From Treponema sp. (GTDB taxonomy: Bacteria; Spirochaetota; Spirochaetia; Treponematales; Breznakiellaceae), in assembly GCA_031284195.1 (NCBI GenBank), contig JAITAI010000201.1, forward strand, positions 1-10,712: DNA of 10,712 nt. Direction: 5' to 3'. Every line of letters begins with the position of its first letter. Position 1 is the stretch's first letter. This document shows positions 1 through 4,563 of the stretch, in pieces. The notes beneath the pieces were generated by a model. The model did no database searches, was not told the origin of the DNA, and was given only the letters and a program-made list of their open reading frames with translations. The translations under genes and the position numbers were made by a program.

Positions 1-103
1 CATCAGGATTGACATCCACCCCCAGTACGGTAATTCCCGCACCAGCCGCTACTGCGGCAGTAGGAAGACCGATATAACCTAAGCCCATAAAAATTGCTTT
101 CAT
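1..103 (-). CDS. Nucleotide-sugar dehydrogenase, N-terminal fragment (WecC/UDP-ManNAc dehydrogenase-like), cut by the window edge
   Basis: Only the first 34 residues are visible, starting at the ATG whose complement is at 101-103. They read MKAIFMGLGYIGLPTAAVAA and continue to GVDVNPD. The GLGYIGLP segment is the glycine-rich dinucleotide-binding turn (GxGxxG, residues 7-12), and the VDVNPD end of the second strand is typical of UDP-sugar 6-dehydrogenases. The closest remembered pattern is UDP-N-acetylmannosamine dehydrogenase. Such enzymes oxidise a UDP-sugar to the uronic acid for envelope polysaccharide using NAD. The start codon lies one base from a CRISPR-like repeat, so the usual 5' leader is missing and GGA within the repeat is the only possible ribosome-binding site. 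The exact substrate cannot be told from this fragment. Confidence 0.85.
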   Translation of the reverse strand, partial: MKAIFMGLGYIGLPTAAVAAGAGITVLGVDVNPD

Positions 104-168
104 TGTTTCAATCCACACGCTCACTTGAAACGCAACAGCGCCCTTACAGGGGGGTTTAATACCCCGCC
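102..168 (-). repeat. Left 67-nt inverted arm (CRISPR-like repeat plus conserved hairpin module)
   Basis: This segment matches the reverse complement of 1163-1229 at 63 of 67 positions by eye. It has two parts. The outer 35 nt are CRISPR-repeat-like. The inner 32 nt contain a conserved CTTACAG core followed by GGGGTTTAATACCCCGCC. The outer edge overlaps the start codon of the dehydrogenase gene. Past 168 the similarity to the right arm breaks, but it resumes at about 244, where AATACCCCGCCGCTCTG is found again. The left arm therefore seems to carry an extra segment of about 75 nt. I see no clear target-site duplication outside the arms. Confidence 0.85.
105..136 (-). repeat. Solo CRISPR-like repeat, left copy (32 nt, type I-C style)
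   Basis: On the minus strand this 32-mer starts GTTGCG, carries a short internal inverted repeat (CGTTTCAAGTGAGCG) and ends GTGGATTGAAAC. That end is the hallmark 3' end of type I-C repeats, and ATTGAAAC is shared by many type I repeats. There is no second repeat at a 60-75 nt interval on either side, so this is not an array. The side where a spacer would start is occupied by the start codon of the dehydrogenase gene. It differs from the right copy at two of 32 positions. It may instead be the tip of a terminal inverted repeat that only resembles a CRISPR repeat. Confidence 0.6.
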
Positions 169-191
169 TTTTGGGGCGTAAAACTGGGGGG

Positions 192-214
192 TGCGGGGGA
201 TTTGTTCCCCCGCA
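192..214. repeat. GC-rich stem-loop inside the extra segment of the left arm
   Basis: TGCGGGGG at 192-199 pairs perfectly with CCCCCGCA at 207-214 around a 7-nt loop. It sits in the segment (169-243) that separates the two partial copies of the arm's hairpin module and has no counterpart on the right side. No poly-T follows on either strand, so it does not look like a terminator. It is probably a small palindromic repeat unit inserted or duplicated in the arm. Confidence 0.6.
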
Positions 215-247
215 TACGATACAATTTTCAAGGAGAAATCTTCAATA

Positions 248-275
248 CCCCGCCGCTCTGTGGTGGGGATTTTTA
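248..275 (+). terminator. Terminator-like hairpin at the left arm, facing into the gene-less block
   Basis: CCCCGCC at 248-254 pairs with GGTGGGG at 262-268 (seven pairs, one G-T) and is followed by ATTTTTATTATT. It has the form of a rho-independent terminator for transcripts moving rightward into the AT-rich block. The equivalent on the right arm (1141-1169) faces the other way. The block is therefore bounded by two inward-facing terminator-like hairpins. No gene that ends here was found. Confidence 0.55.
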
Positions 276-1140
276 TTATTAGTTTAATATAACATTAAGT
301 ATATAAAATTTCAAGAAAATCATAGAAATGTTTTTATTGTATGTCTTTTACGGATATGGAATAAACAAACTGCCATAGAAATTCTTGAGGAAAGACTTGA
401 TCTTTCACCTTTTCTATACGCCCAGAGATATGACGTACACTAGTACGCTCAAACCCCTACGCCCTTTTCGGACCTATAATCACCGGATAAGAGCTGTGAG
501 CCGAAACATCATCAACTCCTTATACCGGATCCTGTATCAAACAGCAACCATGTTTTACATTGATGAGATGCCTGCTACAGTCTTCGTATTGATAATATAA
601 AAGCCCAATAGAAAAAATATACATCTCCACTTATTCTAGGAACTAAAAAATTAACCCCTACAATATGCAGATAGATTGTGAGAAAAATGGTATAAACAAC
701 AAAACCACGTTCTAAGGAATACCCTCTCGGTACCCGGTTAGTACTCTCTACTCCATCTAAATGGGGGGGGGATATAAAGAATTATAAAAATACTTCACCA
801 TCGTATTACTGCCTTTTCACAACTCATACTATAGTACCTCAATTCCAAAACCCCGCAACTTGCAGATTATACCCTTTCTCTATAAAGTACCTACAAGGCA
901 TAAAAAGCACCCTCTCTTCCTCAGTATCTTTTCGGTCTTGGAAAAACATTATAGTAATAATTTATAGCACATTCATTTTTATTTGTCTAGAGATATAGAG
1001 CATATTTATCACTTTTTTTTACAAAAAAATCTAAGGCTTTGAAAAGGCTTTGGGTATCTCCTCTTAAGGGGGCCGGAACCCTATTGAAAAGTCAAAGAAA
1101 ATCAATTTATCATACCCTGATTGCATTACTAAAGAACTAA
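276..1140. other. AT-rich block without a recognisable gene
   Basis: About 865 nt clearly richer in A and T than the flanking genes. No open frame has both a convincing start and a recognisable product. A 71-codon frame from a TTG near 385 to 600 has unlikely composition and no homology I recognise. In another frame, 372-443 reads AIEILEERLDLSPFLYAQRY, then DVH and a stop. That looks protein-like and may be the tail of a decayed gene, but I cannot name it. On the minus strand an AAGGAG motif precedes an ATG near 510, but the frame closes after ten codons. The block also holds a nine-G run at 763-771. It looks like degraded DNA between two repeat arms. Confidence 0.6.
763..771 (+). repeat. Nine-base poly-G tract
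   Basis: Nine consecutive G residues lie in an otherwise AT-rich region and are followed at once by ATATAAAG, which resembles a -10 element. Homopolymeric G tracts upstream of genes act as slippage-prone expression switches in Treponema pallidum (for example upstream of some tpr genes). No gene follows closely here, so a regulatory role is only a possibility. Confidence 0.5.
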
Positions 1141-1169
1141 ATAAAAAATCCCCGCGCAGAGCGGCGGGG
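1141..1169 (-). terminator. Terminator-like hairpin at the right arm, facing into the gene-less block
   Basis: Read on the minus strand, CCCCGC and GCGGGG pair around an 8-nt loop and are followed by ATTTTTTAT. The form is a rho-independent terminator for leftward transcripts. It overlaps the inner end of the right arm and mirrors the hairpin at 248-275. It would stop antisense transcription from the beta-glucosidase side from entering the block. Confidence 0.55.
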
Positions 1170-1229
1170 TATTAAACCCCACTGTAAGGACGCTGTCGCG
1201 CTTCAAGTGAGCGTGTGGATTGAAACAAT
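1163..1229 (+). repeat. Right 67-nt inverted arm (conserved hairpin module plus CRISPR-like repeat)
   Basis: Inverted counterpart of 102-168, with four mismatches in 67. In plus orientation it reads GGCGGGGTATTAAACCCC, then ACTGTAAGGACGCT, then the 32-nt CRISPR-like repeat, then AAT. It ends only a few bases before the ribosome binding site of the beta-glucosidase gene. If the outer part is a CRISPR repeat, the inner 32 nt occupy the leader side, and their conservation with the repeat is what a duplicated leader-repeat unit would show. A terminal inverted repeat of a non-autonomous element fits equally well. Confidence 0.85.
1195..1226 (+). repeat. Solo CRISPR-like repeat, right copy (32 nt, type I-C style)
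   Basis: The plus-strand 32-mer starts GTCGCG, has the internal inverted repeat CGCTTCAAGTGAGCG (4-5 pairs) and ends GTGTGGATTGAAAC. It lies in the 5' leader of the beta-glucosidase gene, 18 nt before the start codon. No further copy appears downstream at a spacer-like distance, and no cas gene is in the window. The call rests on pattern resemblance to the type I-C repeat class. Confidence 0.6.
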
Positions 1230-1244
1230 TAAGGATGGTTTGTT

Positions 1245-2576
1245 ATGCAGCGATTGGAATTTCCCGATGATTTTCTTTGGGGCACTGCCACTGCCAGTTA
1301 TCAGGTAGAAGGGGCCAGTCATGAAGGGGGACGCAGTGAGAGCATCTGGGATACCTTTGCCCGGATGCCTGGTAAAGTCTATGCTGGTGAAAATGGAGAC
1401 CTAGCCTGCGACCAATATCACCGGTATGGAGAAGACATTGGCCTCATGGCCGAGTTGGGCTTTCAAAGTTACCGTTTCTCCCTTGCCTGGCCTCGGATTC
1501 TACCCTTAGGTACGGGTCCGGTGAATCAAGAAGGCCTTGCTTATTACCGGAACCTCTGCGAAGAACTCCATAAGCACGATATTAAGGCCTGTGCCACCCT
1601 GTACCATTGGGACTTACCCCAGTGTTTGCAGGATAAAGGAGGATGGACCGAACGATTCATCGTGGATGCCTTTGCCGAATACGTCAAGGCCTGTTACGAT
1701 GGGTTGGGGGATCTGGTGGATCAGTGGATAACCATCAACGAGCCTTTCTGTATTACCTACCTGGGGCATCTGTGGGGCAACCATGCTCCTGGATTCAAGG
1801 ACATCAACTTCACGGTAAAAGCAGTGCATCATGTCAACCTCGCCCACGGCGTAGCAGTTAAGGCCTATCGGGAAACCGGACTCAAGGCCCCTATAGGGAT
1901 TACCCTGAACCTGGCCACTCCCCGGCCTGCAACGAACAGTAAAGGGGATAAACAGGCTGCCCTTATTGCCCGGGCTGTAGAGAGCGAGGTCTTCCTCTAT
2001 CCCCTTTTGGGTAAGGGGTATCCAGAACTGGCGGTACACGCCTTGGGAGTACCTTTTCCGGTTCAGCCCGGGGATTTAGAAACCATAGCGGAAAAGCTCG
2101 ACTTTATCGGGGTTAACTACTACTCTGAATCGACCGTGGGCCCGGATACAGGAGCCCCCTTTAAGTACTGTGGAAAACCTACTTGGCATGATACCACGGA
2201 TATGAACTGGCCTATTGTTCCAGGAGGCCTTGAACGGTTGCTTACCTGGGTCCATGAGGTAGCGCCGGGGATTCCCCTGTATATCACCGAAAATGGGTAT
2301 GCCCGGCAAGACCATATCGAAGGGGATGGCAGGATCCATGACCGGGAACGGATTGAGTACCTCAAGCAGCATCTGGAGGTCTGTGTGGCCTTGATTAAAG
2401 CAGGGGTTAATCTCAAGGGTTACTATGCGTGGTCTTTCCTGGATAACTTTGAATGGGCTTTTGGGTATACCAAGCGATTTGGTATTGTGTATGTGGATTA
2501 TGCTACTCAGAAACGGATTCCCAAGGATAGCGCCTATTTCTTCCGAGACGTCATTGCAGGGTATGCTGAGTGGTAA
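1245..2576 (+). CDS. Beta-glucosidase, glycoside hydrolase family 1
   Basis: A complete 443-residue GH1 enzyme, the usual length for bacterial members. It hydrolyses terminal beta-linked glucose (or a related sugar) from cellobiose and aryl or alkyl glucosides by the retaining mechanism. The acid/base glutamate is E166 in TINEP and the nucleophile is E349 in YITENG. Other family signatures are WGTATASYQVEG near the N-terminus (Q20), YHWDLP (H121, W122), NYY (291-293), and W396 with E403-W404 in the substrate pocket. E403-W404 favours unphosphorylated glycosides over 6-phospho-glycosides. There is no signal peptide, so it should act in the cytoplasm on imported disaccharides. AAGGA at 1231-1235 is the likely ribosome binding site, nine bases before ATG. 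The 5' leader carries a solo CRISPR-like repeat. No sugar transporter or regulator lies alongside, so the gene looks monocistronic. Exact substrate preference is not determinable here. Confidence 0.97.
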   Translation: MQRLEFPDDFLWGTATASYQVEGASHEGGRSESIWDTFARMPGKVYAGENGDLACDQYHRYGEDIGLMAELGFQSYRFSLAWPRILPLGTGPVNQEGLAYYRNLCEELHKHDIKACATLYHWDLPQCLQDKGGWTERFIVDAFAEYVKACYDGLGDLVDQWITINEPFCITYLGHLWGNHAPGFKDINFTVKAVHHVNLAHGVAVKAYRETGLKAPIGITLNLATPRPATNSKGDKQAALIARAVESEVFLYPLLGKGYPELAVHALGVPFPVQPGDLETIAEKLDFIGVNYYSESTVGPDTGAPFKYCGKPTWHDTTDMNWPIVPGGLERLLTWVHEVAPGIPLYITENGYARQDHIEGDGRIHDRERIEYLKQHLEVCVALIKAGVNLKGYYAWSFLDNFEWAFGYTKRFGIVYVDYATQKRIPKDSAYFFRDVIAGYAEW

Positions 2577-2611
2577 TTACTGAGGGGATTGACAGAGCGT
2601 AGGCTGCCTCT

Positions 2612-2640
2612 CCGCCTCTTCGTTATAGTTGAGGCGGTTT
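2612..2640 (+). terminator. Stem-loop after the beta-glucosidase gene, possible terminator
   Basis: CCGCCTC at 2612-2618 pairs with GAGGCGG at 2631-2637 across a 12-nt loop, followed by only three T residues. It starts 35 nt after the glucosidase stop codon, the usual place for a terminator. The weak T tract makes efficient intrinsic termination uncertain. Confidence 0.45.
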
Positions 2641-2720
2641 GGCGGTGATTTAATGGAAAAACAGGCTGTAGATCCCTTTTTCTGAAGCTGGTTTTATTGG
2701 AACCGAAGTTTCCGCACTCA

Positions 2721-2747
2721 TTGAGTTTTGAAACTGACTCATATAAT
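2721..2747 (+). promoter_or_regulatory. Sigma-70-like promoter candidate in the intergenic gap
   Basis: TTGAGT at 2721-2726 and a perfect TATAAT at 2742-2747 are separated by 15 nt, shorter than the preferred 17. A start about seven bases downstream would lead straight into the long hairpin at 2764-2811. It could drive a short structured RNA. No coding gene follows on this strand. The evidence is the hexamers alone. Confidence 0.3.
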
Positions 2748-2763
2748 AAAAGGGGAGGGGCTA

Positions 2764-2811
2764 CAAAGAAATCCGGTTCTCTCTTTACGGGGAGGGAACC
2801 GGATTTCTTTG
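2764..2811. terminator. Long perfect hairpin, possible bidirectional terminator or small-RNA stem
   Basis: CAAAGAAATCCGGTTC at 2764-2779 is the exact reverse complement of 2796-2811. The stem extends inward through several more pairs including G-T, giving about 21 pairs and a very small loop. The arms end in TTTCTTTG on either strand, a modest T-rich tail. Its place between two converging transcription units suits a shared terminator, but the unusual stem length and the promoter-like sequence upstream leave a structured small RNA open. Confidence 0.55.
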
Positions 2812-2845
2812 GAATGCTTATAGGTAACGTGAGGTGAGACCAAGA

Positions 2846-3009
2846 AAAGTCCGCTGGACTTCAGCCCAGGTGGGTTTACTTTATTCCTAATAAACCACGA
2901 ACCCCACGAACCAACACGAACTGGTGGTTAGAAAGGGCAAATAGGAACCACCAGTTGGTGGGGTTTGTGGTTAAATTGCTTAAGTAAACGCATATAGACT
3001 AAAGTCCGC
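2846..3009. repeat. Compound palindromic repeat with CACGAAC units
   Basis: The core arm at 2893-2929 contains three spaced CACGAA units (CCACGAACCCCACGAACC, then AACACGAAC) and ends CTGGTGGTT. The opposite arm at 2946-2972 is its inverted counterpart with a deletion of about 10 bases. Outside these, GTTTACTT at 2874-2881 pairs with AAGTAAAC at 2982-2989. Outside those, AAAGTCCGC occurs as a direct repeat at 2846-2854 and 3001-3009. The nested symmetry suggests a small non-autonomous repeat element. The direct repeats could be a target-site duplication, although they lie about 20 nt (left) and 11 nt (right) outside the outer inverted arms. Confidence 0.6.
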
Positions 3010-3129
3010 ATGTACGCAAAGGGATGCACAAGGAGCCGAATAATTCGTGAACATGAACGTTCCTTCCCGGACCCCTCGTATTCCATCGAACTTACCGTTA
3101 TAGGCAATACCGGGGACCCCTCCGCATCC

Positions 3130-4536
3130 CTAGCAGGAAAGCCCATAGGCTCTAATCTTATTCAAAATGGTTTTCCGGCTTATACCCAGCTCTTTAGCAG
3201 CCTTGGTACGGTTTCCTTGACAACGGGCCAAGGCGTCCCGAATAGCTTCCCGTTCAATCGCTTCCAAGGATCCAGCGCTCTCCTGACCCTGCATCTCAGG
3301 GGCTTGGGGTACTTGGGTAGATAAGCAAGGGCTTGTAGAGGGTTCTCCCAATGCAGGGGCTTCCTGTTTTTCCACTGCCTTAGGATCCGGGAAGCCCAAG
3401 TCTTCCGGCCGTATGTTGCTTCCATCTCCATAGATAAGGGCCCGTTCCAAAATATTTTCCAGTTCCCGGATATTACCCGGATAGGAATAGGAGCAAAGCT
3501 GCGCTACCGCATCAGGGGCTAGATTCGGTTTAGGGCGTCCCATCCGGGAGCTCAGATTCCTAAGCAGGTGATCCGTCAGGAGGGGAATATCCTCCCGCCG
3601 TTCCCGCAAGGGAGGCAGTTCGATCCGAAATACATTGATCCGGTAGTAGAGGTCTTCCCGAAAGCGACCTTCCCTGACCATAGCCTCCAGATCCCGGTTG
3701 GTAGCAGACACGATCCGGGCAGTCAGGGGAATATCCTGAAGCCCTCCGAGACGCCGGATCTTCCGTTCTTGTAGGACCCGGAGGAGCTTCACTTGGAGGG
3801 GTAGGGGCATCTCCCCAATCTCGTCAAGAAAAAGGCAGCCCCTGCCTGCAAGCTCAAAAAGCCCTTGCTTCCGGGTCAGGGCTCCTGTAAAGGCCCCTTT
3901 TTCATGGCCAAAGAGTTCACTTTCTATGAGCCCTTCGTGAATACCCCCGATATTCACTGCCACAAAGGGTTCATCTGACTGGGCGCTTCGGCGGTGAATT
4001 TCCCGGGCAGCCACTTCCTTGCCTGTTCCGCTTTCACCGGTTAAGAGGACCGTCACCTTCGTGGCGGCAAGCTTATCGATCTGGGCTGAAAGCCGTTCCA
4101 TCACCGGCGCAGCGCCGATCAGGGCGCTCTTCCGAGCAAGAGGGGATTGTTCTGGGACCGTTTCCGCATCCTGGGTTTCTACTAAAGCACGGAGCTTGAT
4201 GACCAGTTCCGCGGGGTCAAAGGGCTTGACCAGGTAATCCTTGGCCCCGGTTTGTAATGCCTGTACCGCATCAGGAATCTGTCCGTGGGCGGAGATCATG
4301 ATCACCGGAATAGGAATCCCCTGGTGTTGGATCCATTCCAATACGGCTTGACCGCTCATGCAGGGTAGTTTAAGGTCTATAATCACCGCATCAAAGGATT
4401 CTTGGGTAAGATATTCGATGGCTCCCTCGCCGCTTTCCACGGTTTTTGAATCAATATGTTCCAAGATAAGGTATTTTTGCAGGGAGAGCCGGATGTTCCG
4501 TTCATCATCAACGATTAATACACGCATCATACGCAT
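3130..4536 (-). CDS. NtrC-family sigma-54-dependent response regulator
   Basis: 468 residues in three classic parts. The receiver domain (about 5-118) has the acidic pair D10-D11, phospho-acceptor D54 in VIIDLKLP and the conserved lysine K104. The AAA+ domain (about 138-370) has Walker A GESGTGKE at 167-174, the sigma-54 contact loop GAFTGA at 214-219, Walker B LFLDEI (D238, E239) and arginine-finger residues around R293 and R299. A proline- and glutamine-rich linker spans 382-424, then a Fis-type helix-turn-helix at about 437-462. Phosphorylation by the kinase encoded just upstream should trigger ATP-driven opening of sigma-54 promoters. All key residues are intact. Starts at codons 1, 3 and 4 are possible. 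AGG six bases before codon 3 and GAGG four bases before codon 1 both fit. Target genes are unknown, and I found no convincing -24/-12 promoter in the window. Confidence 0.97.
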   Translation of the reverse strand: MRMMRVLIVDDERNIRLSLQKYLILEHIDSKTVESGEGAIEYLTQESFDAVIIDLKLPCMSGQAVLEWIQHQGIPIPVIMISAHGQIPDAVQALQTGAKDYLVKPFDPAELVIKLRALVETQDAETVPEQSPLARKSALIGAAPVMERLSAQIDKLAATKVTVLLTGESGTGKEVAAREIHRRSAQSDEPFVAVNIGGIHEGLIESELFGHEKGAFTGALTRKQGLFELAGRGCLFLDEIGEMPLPLQVKLLRVLQERKIRRLGGLQDIPLTARIVSATNRDLEAMVREGRFREDLYYRINVFRIELPPLRERREDIPLLTDHLLRNLSSRMGRPKPNLAPDAVAQLCSYSYPGNIRELENILERALIYGDGSNIRPEDLGFPDPKAVEKQEAPALGEPSTSPCLSTQVPQAPEMQGQESAGSLEAIEREAIRDALARCQGNRTKAAKELGISRKTILNKIRAYGLSC

Positions 4537-4543
4537 CCTACCT

Positions 4544-4560
4544 CGCCGCTTGCAGCGGCG
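4544..4560 (-). promoter_or_regulatory. GC hairpin between kinase and regulator genes, abutting the ribosome binding site
   Basis: CGCCGCT and AGCGGCG form a perfect seven-pair stem with a 3-nt loop in the 27-nt spacer between the kinase stop and the regulator start. The 3' side of the stem runs directly into AGGTAGG, the regulator's Shine-Dalgarno region. No T tract follows, so it is not a terminator. Such a stem could set the ratio of regulator to kinase by affecting ribosome access, or mark an RNA-processing point. Function is inferred from position only. Confidence 0.5.
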
Positions 4561-4563
4561 GGT

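Larger units (their letters stand above)
2577..3129. other. Convergent intergenic region rich in hairpins and repeats
   Basis: This 553-nt gap separates the 3' ends of the beta-glucosidase gene (plus) and the response-regulator gene (minus). It contains a stem-loop just after the glucosidase stop, a promoter-like sequence at 2721-2747, a long perfect hairpin at 2764-2811 and a compound palindromic repeat at 2846-3009. From 3010 to 3129 I see only small features: two copies of GAGGGGTCC on the minus strand and no gene. No reading frame in the gap looks like a real protein. Confidence 0.6.

Noticed and set aside
385..600. A 71-codon open frame in the AT-rich block
   Set aside because: It starts at a TTG without a ribosome binding site, has unlikely composition, and overlaps a different frame that looks more protein-like. 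I see no support for a real gene.
105..1226. A CRISPR array
   Set aside because: There are only two repeat-like units, 1.1 kb apart and in inverted orientation, with no regularly spaced copies between them and no cas genes. They are reported as solo repeats instead.
1614..2416. Long minus-strand open frames within the beta-glucosidase gene
   Set aside because: They are antisense shadows of a gene with all GH1 motifs. Their translations show no domain.
2653..2685. A ten-codon reading frame (MEKQAVDPFF) after GGTGAT
   Set aside because: A short frame of this size is expected by chance, and nothing around it indicates a peptide gene or an attenuator.
2928..3146. A minus-strand 72-codon frame past the end of the regulator gene
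   Set aside because: It overlaps the regulator's 3' end and runs through the palindromic repeat. The translation has no domain and the repeat explains the open frame.
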